In this document: positions 29,083 through 40,179 of the stretch, one piece after another
Numbering within the stretch: position 1 is the first letter of the stretch
Layout: each line of letters opens with the position of its first letter
Origin: Methanobacteriota archaeon
Lineage (GTDB): Archaea > Thermoplasmatota > Poseidoniia > Poseidoniales > Thalassarchaeaceae
NCBI GenBank assembly: GCA_002722735.1
Contig: PBMR01000017.1
Span: 1-64,000 of the forward strand
Length of the DNA stretch: 64,000 nucleotides
Direction of reading: 5' to 3'
Notes under the pieces: model-generated
What the model saw: the letters and a program-made list of their open reading frames with translations, nothing else
Told to the model about the DNA's origin: nothing
Database searches by the model: none
Position numbers and translations under genes: made by a program

Positions 29083-30336
29083 CTACGCCCCCCTCGATTG
29101 CAATAGCGCCTGCGAGAGCTCCACCTCGGGCATCCAGTCAATCACCATGGCCCCGAATACTGAAACCGCGGTTAGCCTGTTCTGACGCTCGAGCTTGAGT
29201 ACCTCGTAGGACATCCTCGGGATTCTGCTCACCAGCCGCTCTAGGTCAATGCTGCTGGGTGAAAGCACGATTATCTCGTGGCCCTTTCCTGACAGGTTTC
29301 GAATTGCGGGCAGAGTGGTGCCATCTCCCTCGAGGCTGCTGATGACGAAGACAGGGGAGCCTCGGCTAATCCTCGGCGCGAGCGCATTGGTTACCGCTTG
29401 AAGTGGCATGGACCCCGAGGCATCTACAGAAGCTAATCTGCTCAGAATCTTGTAGTGCTGCTTGTCCCCAGTGTCAGGAGGCAGGTAGTCCATCTTGCTC
29501 CCGTAGGTAATGAGGGCTACCGAGTCCTTGCGCTTGAGGAAGTGGTTGGCTATCGACGAAGCGGCAATAGTGCCCATCTCCAGTGGATTCTTCAGCACTG
29601 TGCCGATTCTACTGACCTCCCTCGTGTCGAGGATAATGAATACGTCAGTGACCGCGTCCCTAGTCTTCTGATTGACCATCAGATCTCCCGTTCTGGCATA
29701 GGCCTTCCAGTTAATCGATCGCAGCGAGTCGGTGGAGAGGTACTCCCTGAGAGAGTAGAATTCCATTCCAGGGCCGGGTGACCTCAGCGTGGTCGCTCCG
29801 GTGTACATCTTCGGGACGTCTGCTCTCAGCATGGCATCCTCGATCTCCCTGACTTGAGGAAAAACAGTGATGTCGCATATGTCGTCGATTCTCGACTCGG
29901 TGACGAACAAGTCGAAGGCGTTGCGGTAGCGCATCGAGATTGGTCCGATGGAATAGTGGCCACGCAGCGGGCAGCTGAGCTTGTACTCGATCTTCGTTGT
30001 CTGGCCTGGCCCTAGGTTCAGGCGCATCTGGTTGATGCCACGCCTAAGTTTCATCTCATGAGGTACGTTGTCGAATACCTCGAGTTGCTGCGTCCTCTTG
30101 TAGGAATTGTTGGTAATAGTCAGTGTCACCTCGACCAAATCTCCCTTGTAGACGTTGGAATGCGGCACGAAGCGAGTAATTTCGAGATCAGAGTGCCCTT
30201 CGATCCACCCGTTGATGGAGATGAAAGCGATGAATGTCAAACCTATGATCATCAGTTGGAAGTTGGAGATCATCATTCCAATGAGAATGAGGCTGATCCC
30301 TCCTGCCAGCATGATAGCGGCCTTGCGGGTCCACAT
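29083..30336 (-). CDS. DUF58-family protein
   Basis: Two N-terminal TMs; YSLREYLSTDSLRSINWKAYARTGDLMVNQ is the typical DUF58 motif. Confidence 0.85.
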   Translation of the reverse strand: MWTRKAAIMLAGGISLILIGMMISNFQLMIIGLTFIAFISINGWIEGHSDLEITRFVPHSNVYKGDLVEVTLTITNNSYKRTQQLEVFDNVPHEMKLRRGINQMRLNLGPGQTTKIEYKLSCPLRGHYSIGPISMRYRNAFDLFVTESRIDDICDITVFPQVREIEDAMLRADVPKMYTGATTLRSPGPGMEFYSLREYLSTDSLRSINWKAYARTGDLMVNQKTRDAVTDVFIILDTREVSRIGTVLKNPLEMGTIAASSIANHFLKRKDSVALITYGSKMDYLPPDTGDKQHYKILSRLASVDASGSMPLQAVTNALAPRISRGSPVFVISSLEGDGTTLPAIRNLSGKGHEIIVLSPSSIDLERLVSRIPRMSYEVLKLERQNRLTAVSVFGAMVIDWMPEVELSQALLQSRGA

Positions 30337-30339
30337 TAC

Positions 30340-31995
30340 TCATTCACCCCCCAATTCAATCGCACCCCACTGCTTGATGCGCTTGACGATGCCAACCAGC
30401 TCGTCGGGACGATACCTTCGATCCTCGAATATGAATCGAATCAGGACGGGGTCACGGATCATCTGCTGCAGTTCGGCTGCGGGCAGTGCGTCAAACTCCT
30501 CTCTAGTCAGGGCATTGATGTTCCTCACTCGAGTCAGCAGAACCTGACGAATCTTCTCGGGGCGTTGGTAGTACTCGTAGCGCCTGGCATCGCCGAACCC
30601 GTAGTAGACGACCCTGAAGACGTGCTTCCAGTCCTCTGGATCCTCCTTCCTGATCAGGACTGCCTCAAGGAAGATGAAGAGCGCGAGGAATAGTATCAGC
30701 ATGGCCATCCAGTCGTTAGTGAAGTAAATCAGGAGGTAGTACAGGAGGTTGTAGGTGTCACCTAACAGCGTCGGCTGTTGGTGACGACTCTCGTCGAAGA
30801 TTACCAGGGAATTCTCGCCGGCGGAGGTGCCGTTGTCATTCAGGAGCAGCGCCTCTGCGATGAGATCGAGCACCCACTTCCTATTGTCGTTATCTGGAAC
30901 CAATCCGAGGTACTGGGACTCGAAATCGGGATCATAGAGCGAGTTGATCAGGATGGAGCCGTCTGAGATGAAGTGGATCCTTCCCGAGTCGGGAGTCCTG
31001 CAGAGAATCTTGTCGCAGTAGCGCACGTAGACGGGAAAGGGGCCCTGCTCGTCGCCCTGAATCCCTAGGGCTGCATATCCCCCTACAGTGTAGTTCCCGT
31101 CGTCGTTATTATCGAGCCACGAGTCCTGCGTCGTCCTAGCGATGACGTACCTGTGCTCTGCGGGGTTGTAGGATGATGCCTTCTCGAATGCGGATGGCGT
31201 ATTGGTGAGAAGTTCGTATTCCTCGGTCCAATCCCAAATGGGTTCCAGTGTAAACTCGTCGATTCCGAGATACCTATGAGCGCATAGCCCGGAGGTCCTG
31301 GAGTTGACTAAATTTGCACCCACTTCCGGATTGTCCGGATCGTTGTCCAAAATATCGACAACTCCGTCCTTGTCGAGGTCCCTCAAGCAAGGGTTGACTT
31401 GGGTCTGCGTACCCGGGGCGGAGGTGAAGTTGAACGCAGAGGTGGTGTTGACCCAAACGAAGTCGGAACCGAGGGTAGTATCGTAACTGTGATCGGCATA
31501 GAGCCGGTGATTCGTATATTCAAGACCGAACTCGGCTGCGAGGTTGCTCGAGTAGCCGAAGTCGTCCATAAGCATGACAGTTCCACCTCGATTAACAAAA
31601 TCCCGGATTGCCATGATCTCAGAGGAGGTGTAGCCATCGCCCTCGGAGAACTGAATCACATCATCGTCCCCGGTGAACCTAGGGAGGGATATGGTGTCCC
31701 TCTCGACTCCGGAGACGATGAAAACGGTCTGTTCAGGATGGTCGATATCACTCAGAAGAAGTGGACTGGAGACCAATGCAGTAGTCTCGATACCCATGTC
31801 GTTCAACTCTGCTCGGAAGGCGCCGAGATCGTTCCACTCGTCTCCGTAAGCAGACTGCTGAGTCTGGCCGGGAACCACGTATGTCATCGCGATTGACAGG
31901 ACTAAGATGGTCAGCAATGACCAGAAGGAAACTACCAGAGCCACCCTCCGACCCCTCCGCGAGGTCATTTTCTGGGAAAATTGCTTCCAGTCCAT
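30340..31995 (-). CDS. DUF4350-like membrane protein
   Basis: TM at each end; MAIRDFVNRGGTVMLMDDFGYSSNLAAEFGLEY; VIFDESRHQQ; immediately upstream of DUF58 gene. Confidence 0.65.
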   Translation of the reverse strand: MDWKQFSQKMTSRRGRRVALVVSFWSLLTILVLSIAMTYVVPGQTQQSAYGDEWNDLGAFRAELNDMGIETTALVSSPLLLSDIDHPEQTVFIVSGVERDTISLPRFTGDDDVIQFSEGDGYTSSEIMAIRDFVNRGGTVMLMDDFGYSSNLAAEFGLEYTNHRLYADHSYDTTLGSDFVWVNTTSAFNFTSAPGTQTQVNPCLRDLDKDGVVDILDNDPDNPEVGANLVNSRTSGLCAHRYLGIDEFTLEPIWDWTEEYELLTNTPSAFEKASSYNPAEHRYVIARTTQDSWLDNNDDGNYTVGGYAALGIQGDEQGPFPVYVRYCDKILCRTPDSGRIHFISDGSILINSLYDPDFESQYLGLVPDNDNRKWVLDLIAEALLLNDNGTSAGENSLVIFDESRHQQPTLLGDTYNLLYYLLIYFTNDWMAMLILFLALFIFLEAVLIRKEDPEDWKHVFRVVYYGFGDARRYEYYQRPEKIRQVLLTRVRNINALTREEFDALPAAELQQMIRDPVLIRFIFEDRRYRPDELVGIVKRIKQWGAIELGGE

Positions 31996-32086
31996 CGCTT
32001 CTGGCCCCCCCTTGGTTACTACTTTGCATCGAGCCCGAAGTTGGTCTTAAGACCGTTATGTGACCATGAACGAGAGGTGCATCGCC

Positions 32087-32329
32087 TCAACGGGAGAGTT
32101 CCACGACCATGCCAACGTTGGTGATTTCCTCCACGGGCACGGAGAGAAGTCCATCGGAGGTGGGCCAAGGCAGCTCGTTGGGGTCGATTCCTGATTCGAT
32201 AACGACTAGTATCGCCACGATGTTGCCTGTGTGGACATCGATGCTGAAGTCGGCGAGGTGGCCGAGCAGGTCACCCGCCGCGTCCACCACCTTCCTGGTC
32301 AGAATCTCCTGGCCGAAGGTCGTACGCAT
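32087..32329 (-). CDS. PRC-barrel domain protein
   Basis: FGQEILTRKVVDAAGDLLGHLADFSIDVHTGNIVAILV. Confidence 0.8.
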   Translation of the reverse strand: MRTTFGQEILTRKVVDAAGDLLGHLADFSIDVHTGNIVAILVVIESGIDPNELPWPTSDGLLSVPVEEITNVGMVVELSR

Positions 32330-32338
32330 CTTTCCCCC

Positions 32339-34564
32339 TCAAATCGACTCGATGCCAGGTAGCCCTCCAGAGCTCCTGTGAACGGACTCGAGGCCACTGG
32401 TCAGCATCGACTCCATGCGAGTGTAATACTGCATCATATCTTCGTTCACAGTAGGCCTCACGCGATCGATTGCCTGCTCGAAATGCTTCTTCGAGACCGT
32501 CTTCTTCTCGTTGCGCATGGCAATCAAGGCCGCCTCTCGGCAAACGGCCTCGATGTCAGCACCGGTGTAATTGTCCATCTTGGATGAGAGGTCTTCCAAC
32601 TTGAACCTCCCAAGAGGCATATCCTTGGCGTGAATCTTCAGTATGGCCTTCAGCGAATCACGGTCGGGGGGCGGGACGTGGAGCACTCGCTCGAATCTCC
32701 CGCTACGCAGTAGCGCAGGATCGATCATCTCTGGGCGGTTCGTCGCCGCGACCACAATCACGCCCTCCATGCCCTCGACTCCGTCCATGCTACTGAGGAG
32801 TTGGTTGACGACCCTGTTCATTACGTCGGAGCCGTCCCCAGAGTTGCTCCTGCGCATTCCGGCGATGCTCTCGAATTCATCGAGGAAGACGATAGAGGGG
32901 CTGGATTGCTTGGCCTTCTTGAAGACCTCTCGAACGGCCTTCTCGGATTCGCCGACCCACTTGGAGATTAGTTCTGGGCCCTTGATGGTGATGAAATTCG
33001 CCTTTGCCTCGTTTGCTATGGCCTTGGCGATTAGCGTCTTGCCTGTTCCAGGTGCTCCGAAAAGCATGATGCCGCGAGGTGGTTTGATGCCGAAGTGTTC
33101 GAACCTCTCAGGCATCGTCAGTGGCCATTCGATGCTTTCCTTGAGGCGCTCTTTGATGTCCTCTAGGCCACCGACCTCTTCCCAAGTGACCTCTGGAACC
33201 TCGATGTAAATCTCCCTTAGTGCACTAGGCTCGATCTCCTTGACGGCCTCCTTGAAGTCGGACATACGGACTTCCATCTTCTCTATGACCTCGGGAGGTA
33301 TCTGCTCCTCATCCAAATCGATCTCTGGGAGATATCTCCTCAGGGCCTTCATGGCTGACTCACGCACTAGGGCAGAGATGTCGGCTCCGACGAAGCCGTA
33401 GGTATTCTCGAGCAGCCAGTCGGAATCATAGTCATCGCTGATGGGCATGTCTCGAGTGTGGATTTCCAGTATCTCACCCCTTCCGTTCTTGTCTGGGACG
33501 CCTATCTCCAGCTCGCGGTCGAAGCGTCCGGGTCTGCGCAGAGCCTGGTCGATGGCATCACGTCGGTTCGTTGCGCCAATGACGACAACGTTGTCGCGTC
33601 CACCCATTCCATCGAGTAGGGTCAATAGTTGCGCGACGACGCGTCGCTCGACCTCGCCGGTCACGTCCTCCCTCTTCGGAGCGATGCTGTCCAACTCGTC
33701 GATGAAGATGATTGCAGGGGCGTTGGCGGCCGCTTCGTCGAATATCTCACGCAGCTGCTTCTCACTCTCCCCGTAGTACTTCGAGATGATCTCGGGTCCG
33801 TTGATGGATGTGAAGTGGGCTTTAGTCTCCGATGCCACGGCCTTGGCGATGAGAGTCTTCCCGGTACCCGGAGGACCGTGCAGAAGAACACCCCGTGGGG
33901 GATCGATGCCGAGGCGGCGGAACAGGATGGGGTGCTTGAGCGGGAGTTCGATCATCTCCCTGACTTTCTGCAACTGGTTGCCTATCCCTCCGATATCCTC
34001 GTAGGAGATGGTATGGATCGTTTCCTGCTCATCCTGATCAATTGCGTCCTCCTTGATGATGATCTCGGAGTCAGGGAGAACCTGCACGATCCCCTTGGGA
34101 TTGGTCTGCACGATGGCGAAGGGGAGGGCCTCTGCGAACAGCGTCATGCCCGGGATGAAGATCCTGTCGCCCGCTATCACCGGGCGCTTGTTGAGCCCCC
34201 TGCGGGCGAATCCCTCGATGCCCGGGCCGAAACGGACCTTCTGCTGCTTGGCCATCACTGGACTCAGTATGAGTTTCTGGCAGGGCTGGACCTCGACCTT
34301 CCGTATTTCGGCACGGTCGCCCAGGCTCACCCCTGCGTTCTTGCGGATGATACCGTCAATCCTGATTACCCCCAAGTTTGCGTCCTCGGGCCTGCAGCGC
34401 CAGACGATGGCCGCGGTCTTCCTCTCTCCTTCGATCTCTATGATGTCACCCGGCTTCAGGTTCAGATCATTGTCGAAGGGGACTCTGGCGCGGCCGTGAC
34501 CGACATCGCTGGGGATGGCCTTGGCCACCCTCAGAGTAAGCGATTCTGACGAGTCTTCAGCCAC
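32339..34564 (-). CDS. CDC48/VCP-type double AAA+ ATPase
   Basis: Two Walker A motifs ([26 protein letters not shown]), SRH regions, N-terminal CDC48 domain; GTG start at 34564. Confidence 0.93.
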   Translation of the reverse strand: MAEDSSESLTLRVAKAIPSDVGHGRARVPFDNDLNLKPGDIIEIEGERKTAAIVWRCRPEDANLGVIRIDGIIRKNAGVSLGDRAEIRKVEVQPCQKLILSPVMAKQQKVRFGPGIEGFARRGLNKRPVIAGDRIFIPGMTLFAEALPFAIVQTNPKGIVQVLPDSEIIIKEDAIDQDEQETIHTISYEDIGGIGNQLQKVREMIELPLKHPILFRRLGIDPPRGVLLHGPPGTGKTLIAKAVASETKAHFTSINGPEIISKYYGESEKQLREIFDEAAANAPAIIFIDELDSIAPKREDVTGEVERRVVAQLLTLLDGMGGRDNVVVIGATNRRDAIDQALRRPGRFDRELEIGVPDKNGRGEILEIHTRDMPISDDYDSDWLLENTYGFVGADISALVRESAMKALRRYLPEIDLDEEQIPPEVIEKMEVRMSDFKEAVKEIEPSALREIYIEVPEVTWEEVGGLEDIKERLKESIEWPLTMPERFEHFGIKPPRGIMLFGAPGTGKTLIAKAIANEAKANFITIKGPELISKWVGESEKAVREVFKKAKQSSPSIVFLDEFESIAGMRRSNSGDGSDVMNRVVNQLLSSMDGVEGMEGVIVVAATNRPEMIDPALLRSGRFERVLHVPPPDRDSLKAILKIHAKDMPLGRFKLEDLSSKMDNYTGADIEAVCREAALIAMRNEKKTVSKKHFEQAIDRVRPTVNEDMMQYYTRMESMLTSGLESVHRSSGGLPGIESI

Positions 34565-34600
34565 AATATCACCCCCAGTGCAGAGTTGTCGGTATTCGGG

Positions 34601-34616
34601 GGTGTTTAAACCCACC
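34601..34616. promoter_or_regulatory. Candidate symmetric/bidirectional TATA region (GGTGTTTAAACCCACC) between cdc48 and aldehyde dehydrogenase
   Basis: Palindromic GTTTAAAC inside GGTG...CACC in the short divergent intergenic region. Confidence 0.4.
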
Positions 34617-34673
34617 AACACCAGAGTGTCACTCCAAGTAAAATGGTTATCAGAACAGGGAGGTGTGTTGCGC

Positions 34674-36335
34674 ATGATTCATGACACAAGCGGCATTCGC
34701 CGAGGCATGGTCCATGTTCTGGAGACAGGTTTCGAAGCAATGAGCGGCGAGAATCCGAACGGCAGTCCGAGCATCAGGGGCTACAACATCGTCAACGGCG
34801 AGTTGAGGGAAGCTAGTGACGGTGGGACCTTCGAGAGTCGGAACCCAGCGTGGCTGGTCGATTGCCTCGGGGAGTTCCCACAGTCGACCAAGCAGGACGT
34901 ACGCGACGCTTTGCACGCCGCGGGCGACGCTTTTCCGGGCTGGGCGGCCACACCAGCCCCCACCCGAGGCCAGATAATCGGTAACATGGGTAGGCTGCTG
35001 ATGAAACACAAGGATGACATTGTGCGCGTAGAGACCCGTGAGATTGGCAAGACTCTCAAGGAGAGTGCCGGCTCGGTGCAGGAGGCGATAGACACCTGTC
35101 TGTTCTTCCAGTCCGAGGGACGGAGGCTGTATGGCCAGACAGTGAACTCCGAACTGCCGGACAAGGAGTTGTTCACCTACCGCCGACCGCTGGGCGTCTG
35201 TGGGATAATAAATGCCTGCAACTTCCCCGCTGCAGTACCATTCTGGAAGATGATCCCCGCAATAATGTGCGGGAATACGTGCGTCTGGAAGAGCCCACAG
35301 GACGCTCCACTGCTCTCGTTCATGCTCACACGAATTATGCACGAAGCTGGTCTGCCGAACGGAGTGATCAACCTCGTTCACGGGAGGGGAAGCGGTGCTG
35401 GGCAATACCTCGTTGACGCGGTTGATGAGGGCCTAGTCAACAAGATCAGTTTCACTGGATCCACCCCCGTGGGCAAGATGATTGGAGAAACCTGCGGTCG
35501 CAATCTAGTATCTTGCTCACTCGAGCTGGGTGGGAAGAATCCGCTCGTGGTCATGCCCTCAGCCAACCTCGACAACGCCGTCGAGGGAGCCTACTGGGCA
35601 GGCTTCGGCACTGCGGGACAGCGCTGTACGAGCCTCGGCAACCTGATACTCCACGAGGAAATCTACGACGAGTTCATGTCGAAGTTCATGTCGAAGGTGG
35701 AGTCTACCAGAATCGGTGACTCAATGCGCAATGATGACGTCCTCTATGGTCCGATGCTCTCGGAGAAGTATGCGAAGGACTTCGTAACCACCCTGGGTAT
35801 TTGCGAGATGGACGGCGCGACCAAACTCTGGGGCGAGGGAATAATCACTGAGGACAACAAGCCGGCCAACTTCCTAGGCGACGCCTCCGAGGGCACCTAC
35901 ATGTGGCCTCATGTGTACGCTGAGGTGACCGAGGACATGAGGTGCTTCCACGAGGAGATCTTCGGGCCCGTGGTGACGGTTGTCAAGGCGAGTGGCTTCG
36001 ATCACGCTCTGCACCTCGCTAACGCATCTCCCTACGGCCTGTCGAGTGCCTGCTATACCAATGACAGGCTCGAGGCATATCGATTCAAGACTGGCATCAA
36101 GGCCGGAATGACTGGCATCAACAATTCCACCACTGGTGCCGAAGCCCATCTACCGTTCGGCGGCGTCAAAGGCAGTGGCAACGGAACCCGAGAGTCCGGA
36201 ATCTGGGTCATCGAGTCATATTCCTACTGGCACGCTGTCAACGACGAGCTCTCGGGCAAACTCCAACTAGCGCAGATGGACGTCGATGAAATCCGCATTG
36301 AGAAAGCAGAAGCCGATTACTCCGCGCTCGCTTAG
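34674..36335 (+). CDS. Aldehyde dehydrogenase (ALDH7/aminoadipate-semialdehyde-like)
   Basis: [51 protein letters not shown]; start ambiguous (34674, 34707 or 34740). Confidence 0.88.
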   Translation: MIHDTSGIRRGMVHVLETGFEAMSGENPNGSPSIRGYNIVNGELREASDGGTFESRNPAWLVDCLGEFPQSTKQDVRDALHAAGDAFPGWAATPAPTRGQIIGNMGRLLMKHKDDIVRVETREIGKTLKESAGSVQEAIDTCLFFQSEGRRLYGQTVNSELPDKELFTYRRPLGVCGIINACNFPAAVPFWKMIPAIMCGNTCVWKSPQDAPLLSFMLTRIMHEAGLPNGVINLVHGRGSGAGQYLVDAVDEGLVNKISFTGSTPVGKMIGETCGRNLVSCSLELGGKNPLVVMPSANLDNAVEGAYWAGFGTAGQRCTSLGNLILHEEIYDEFMSKFMSKVESTRIGDSMRNDDVLYGPMLSEKYAKDFVTTLGICEMDGATKLWGEGIITEDNKPANFLGDASEGTYMWPHVYAEVTEDMRCFHEEIFGPVVTVVKASGFDHALHLANASPYGLSSACYTNDRLEAYRFKTGIKAGMTGINNSTTGAEAHLPFGGVKGSGNGTRESGIWVIESYSYWHAVNDELSGKLQLAQMDVDEIRIEKAEADYSALA

Positions 36336-36439
36336 AGCATGGGCTCTCCGCACACTGGACAAGGCATCCCGGGAAGCCATGCTCCGGGCATGTGACCGCA
36401 GTTGGGGCAGATGGATGTCCCGATGTCATCGCCTATCAT
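36332..36439 (-). CDS. Very small zinc-ribbon protein (~35 aa)
   Basis: [35 protein letters not shown]; two CxxC pairs. Confidence 0.45.
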   Translation of the reverse strand: MIGDDIGTSICPNCGHMPGAWLPGMPCPVCGEPML

Positions 36440-36565
36440 GTCAGAGCCAAGTTGGGGTCGGATGCCTTGAACCTTGCACTGGAGTTTCGTGAGGTTGGAA
36501 TGCAATCCCTTATGGGGACTTGGGCGTGCCCGCAGGGCACGGGGTGCACTCAGTTGAGCCAGAGC

Positions 36566-37414
36566 ATGAAGCTCCCGATGAAACGGGGCTTCGGCAAGAC
36601 CGATCGCACGGATGACTGGTGGAAGGGCCCGGTGGCAATGGCCGCCTACCTCGGGATTATGGTCGCTTATTCTGCCTGGCGCGGCATGATGGAAGCCGAC
36701 TTCTGGATCTTCTCTGACTTTGGAAGGAGCGCTGGGCAGCAGACGATGGCTATTGAGAGCGGGGGGAGTCACGTTCTGAGCCCCTTGTTCTCCCCTCTGG
36801 TCATCCCCGGGGGCGATGGCTTGGGCTCGATGGTGCCACTCGAACTCGCTTGGATGTCGCCGGCTATGTTCATACTAATCTTCCCAATAGGCATCAGGGC
36901 CACCTGCTACTACTACCGCAAGGCGTACTATCGCGCCTTCATGCAGAATCCGACCGGTTGCGTGGTCTCCAAGCCCTGGAATGAATACAGCGGCGAGACC
37001 GGTCTCCTGCTGGCGCAGAATCTGCATCGCTACTTCATGTACGCCGGTCTTGCCTACCTGCCCATCCTGTCATACGACGTCTGGTTGTCAGTCAACTTCC
37101 ACGATGCGACAGATGCCCACTCGTACGGCGTCAGCATCGGCTCGCTCGTGCTTCTAATCAACGTCGTACTGCTCGCTGGATACACCTTCGGGTGCCATGC
37201 CATCCGTCATCTCTTCGGGGGCGGAACCAACAAATGGACCGGTACTGCGATGAGCCGACTGAGATACAGGTTCTGGAGGTTCTCCACCTCACTCAACGAG
37301 CGTCACAAGGATTGGGCTCTCTTCAGCCTGTTCTGGGTCATGTTCTCTGACTTCTACATCTACGCGTGCACCGGCTTCGGGTGGACCGACGTGATTCTGT
37401 GGGGTGGCGTGTGA
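36566..37414 (+). CDS. sdhC: Succinate dehydrogenase membrane anchor/cytochrome b subunit
   Basis: Polytopic; overlaps start of the SdhA flavoprotein gene (TGATG); start uncertain. Confidence 0.7.
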   Translation: MKLPMKRGFGKTDRTDDWWKGPVAMAAYLGIMVAYSAWRGMMEADFWIFSDFGRSAGQQTMAIESGGSHVLSPLFSPLVIPGGDGLGSMVPLELAWMSPAMFILIFPIGIRATCYYYRKAYYRAFMQNPTGCVVSKPWNEYSGETGLLLAQNLHRYFMYAGLAYLPILSYDVWLSVNFHDATDAHSYGVSIGSLVLLINVVLLAGYTFGCHAIRHLFGGGTNKWTGTAMSRLRYRFWRFSTSLNERHKDWALFSLFWVMFSDFYIYACTGFGWTDVILWGGV

Positions 37415-39240
37415 TGGGCGAGGTTGTCATCCACGAACATGACGTGGTCGTCATCGGCGCTGGAGGGGCTGGTCTTCGCGCCGCCATCGAAGCGAGCACT
37501 GCCGGTGTTAGCGTGGCTATGATCTGCAAGTCGATGCTGGGCAAGGCGCACACCGTCATGGCCGAGGGTGGAGCTGCTGCTGCCCTCGCCAACAAGGACC
37601 CGCGCGACTCCTGGCAGACTCACTTCCGTGACACCATGAAGGGAGGGAAGTACCTCGGCGACTGGCGCATGGCGCAGATCCACGCGCAGCAGGCGCCGGA
37701 TCGAATCCGCGAGCTCGAGCAGTGGGGTGCGGTCTTCGACCGGACCCCCAAGGGCATGACGAGTCAGCGAAATTTCGGCGGCCATACCTACCCAAGGCTC
37801 GCGCATATTGGTGATGCTACCGGTCTCGAGCTGATTCGAACTCTGCAGCAGAGAGGCATTCACATGGGAATGGACGTCTTCATGGAGTTCACGGTCCGCC
37901 GTCTGTTCAAGACCGGTGGACGTGTCTCCGGCTGCTTCGCGTACGATCGCAACGACGGTTCGCTACACGTCTTCAGGGCCAAGACGATCGTTCTCGCGAC
38001 TGGGGGGATCACCCGCTGCTGGGAGGTCTGCTCGGGCTCGTGGGAGTACACCGGAGAGGGGCATGCACTGGCCTACTGGGCAGGTGCTGAGATGGGTGAC
38101 ATGGAGTTCGTCCAGTTCCATCCCACCGGGATGATTTGGCCACCCTCAGTCAAGGGAATCCTCGTTACCGAAGGAGTCCGGGGCGAGGGCGGGATGCTTA
38201 GCAACGCGGAAGGAAGGCGATTCATGTTCGACTACGTGCCGGAGATGTACGCAGACGAGTTCGCAGACACCGAAAAGGAGGCGTTGGCCTGGGTGGACGA
38301 GGTCGTCTCTGGCAAGCTCGCCACCAAACGACGGCCTCCCGAGCTGCTGACTCGTGACGTGGTCGCCAAAGCGATCAACAGCGAGCGTGCCGCCGGTCGT
38401 GCTTCCGAGCACGGAGGCGCCTACCTCGACATCTCTTGGCGAAACCCAGATGAAGTGAAGAAGAAGCTACCGGGGATGTACCACCAGTTCAAGGAGCTCG
38501 CCGCCGTCGATATCACGAAGCAGCGGATGGAGGTAGGGCCGACAGCCCACTACGTGATGGGGGGCGTGAAAGTCGACCCCTACACCCAAGAGACTTCGAT
38601 TCCGGGACTCTACGCCGCGGGAGAGGTCGCAACCGGCCTGCACGGTGCCAATAGGCTGGGTGGCAACTCCCTATCCGACCTCATCGTATTCGGCAAGATC
38701 GCTGGAGAGCAGGCAGCCGGTGCCGCCAAAGAGGCTAGTGAATTCTCAGCTATTGCCCAGTCCGAAATAGACGAGGTCGTGACCGAGACCCTCGCCCCAT
38801 TGCTGCGTGAGGGAGGGGAGAATCCTGCCAAGGTCGTGAATGACCTCCGGGAGATGATGCAGAACAAGGCCGGCATCATCAGGACGGGGGGCCTGCTTCT
38901 GGAAGCAATCACCGACCTCGATGAGTTGGAGGAGCGTGCCGCTGCCACATCACCGGGAGGCGGCAGAACGTACAACCCCGGCTGGCATCAGGCGCTTGAG
39001 CTGAGCGCTATGATCGACGTTAGCAGGATGTGTGCGCTGGCTGCTCACAGGCGCGAGGAGAGCCGGGGTGCGCACACGCGCGACGACTTCCCCGAGACGG
39101 ATCATTCCCACTGGGGGAAGGTGACCAGCGTGATTTCGTTGGGGGAGGGCGGTTCCATGGACATAGGGTTCGCCTCCTATCCTGAGATACCCGGGGAGCT
39201 CACAGCGCTCCTAGACGCGGAAGACCTGCATGAGGGCTGA
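37414..39240 (+). CDS. sdhA: Succinate dehydrogenase/fumarate reductase flavoprotein subunit
   Basis: HDVVVIGAGGAGLRAAIEAS; ALANKDPRDSWQTHFRDTMKGGKYLGD; MEFVQFHPTGMI; GLYAAGEVATGLHGANRLGGNSLSDLIVFG. Confidence 0.95.
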   Translation: MGEVVIHEHDVVVIGAGGAGLRAAIEASTAGVSVAMICKSMLGKAHTVMAEGGAAAALANKDPRDSWQTHFRDTMKGGKYLGDWRMAQIHAQQAPDRIRELEQWGAVFDRTPKGMTSQRNFGGHTYPRLAHIGDATGLELIRTLQQRGIHMGMDVFMEFTVRRLFKTGGRVSGCFAYDRNDGSLHVFRAKTIVLATGGITRCWEVCSGSWEYTGEGHALAYWAGAEMGDMEFVQFHPTGMIWPPSVKGILVTEGVRGEGGMLSNAEGRRFMFDYVPEMYADEFADTEKEALAWVDEVVSGKLATKRRPPELLTRDVVAKAINSERAAGRASEHGGAYLDISWRNPDEVKKKLPGMYHQFKELAAVDITKQRMEVGPTAHYVMGGVKVDPYTQETSIPGLYAAGEVATGLHGANRLGGNSLSDLIVFGKIAGEQAAGAAKEASEFSAIAQSEIDEVVTETLAPLLREGGENPAKVVNDLREMMQNKAGIIRTGGLLLEAITDLDELEERAAATSPGGGRTYNPGWHQALELSAMIDVSRMCALAAHRREESRGAHTRDDFPETDHSHWGKVTSVISLGEGGSMDIGFASYPEIPGELTALLDAEDLHEG

Positions 39241-39242
39241 GC

Positions 39243-40148
39243 ATGAACAACCAAGTGACTTTCAGGGTTTTCAGGGGCGAGCCCGATGCCGACGGGGACC
39301 CGTTCGGGCAGATGATCGACTACACCGTCGATTTGGACGAGGGCATGGTGGTGCTAGACGTCATCCACAGGATCCAGGCCGAGCACGCCCCCGATCTGTC
39401 ATGCCGCTGGAACTGCAAGGCCGGAAAGTGCGGCTCTTGCAGTGCCGAGGTCAACGGAAAGCCTAGGCTGATGTGCATGACGCGGATGGAGGACATCATG
39501 GCAGAGACTCCTGGCGGCGAGCCGGTTCTAGTCAAGCCCATGCAGGCGTTCCCGCTGACGAGGGACCTAGTCACTGACACTTCCTGGGCCTACGATACCG
39601 ACCGGCGAATCTTTCCCATCAATGGGCCCGAAGATCCTGACTGGGAGTTCTATCAGGAGGAGGCCGACAGGCTGCAGGAGTTTCGCTCCTGCGTCGAGTG
39701 CATGCTCTGCGTCAACACCTGCCACGTGCTTCGCGAGCATGGGATGTTCGACGAGTTCGCCGGCCCTCGCTTCTTCGTCCGTCTCGCCAGCCTCGAGATG
39801 CACCCCCTGGACACAGGGAACAGGATTCCCCACATCAAGGACGACTTCGGGATTGGATACTGCAACATCACCAAGTGCTGCACCGAGGTATGCCCGGCTG
39901 GAATCAAGATCACAGACAATGCGATAATCCCCCTCAAGGAGCGGGTTGTGACTGAATTCTACGATCCGCTAGCGACCATAGCGAGGATGCTTGGCATCAA
40001 GGAGAAGCTGCCCGAGCCGAGTCCCCGGTTGCATTTCGGTGATGCGAATGTGAAAGTGGCGGAGAGGGCCCTGAAAGAGGAGAGGTCGCGGGCCGAAGAG
40101 GCTCGGAAACAGGAAAGAGCACGAGTAGAAAGAGCACGCCGCAGGTGA
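39243..40148 (+). CDS. sdhB: Succinate dehydrogenase iron-sulfur subunit
   Basis: CRWNCKAGKCGSCSAEVNGKPRLMC (2Fe-2S), CVECMLCVNTC and CNITKCCTEVCP clusters. Confidence 0.93.
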   Translation: MNNQVTFRVFRGEPDADGDPFGQMIDYTVDLDEGMVVLDVIHRIQAEHAPDLSCRWNCKAGKCGSCSAEVNGKPRLMCMTRMEDIMAETPGGEPVLVKPMQAFPLTRDLVTDTSWAYDTDRRIFPINGPEDPDWEFYQEEADRLQEFRSCVECMLCVNTCHVLREHGMFDEFAGPRFFVRLASLEMHPLDTGNRIPHIKDDFGIGYCNITKCCTEVCPAGIKITDNAIIPLKERVVTEFYDPLATIARMLGIKEKLPEPSPRLHFGDANVKVAERALKEERSRAEEARKQERARVERARRR

Positions 40149-40179
40149 CTAAGGCTACCGCTCTCGGCCCTTCGATGAC

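Noticed and set aside
33629-34549. 306-aa plus-strand ORF
   Set aside because: Lies fully antisense to the well-supported CDC48 gene; low-complexity shadow translation with no recognisable motif.
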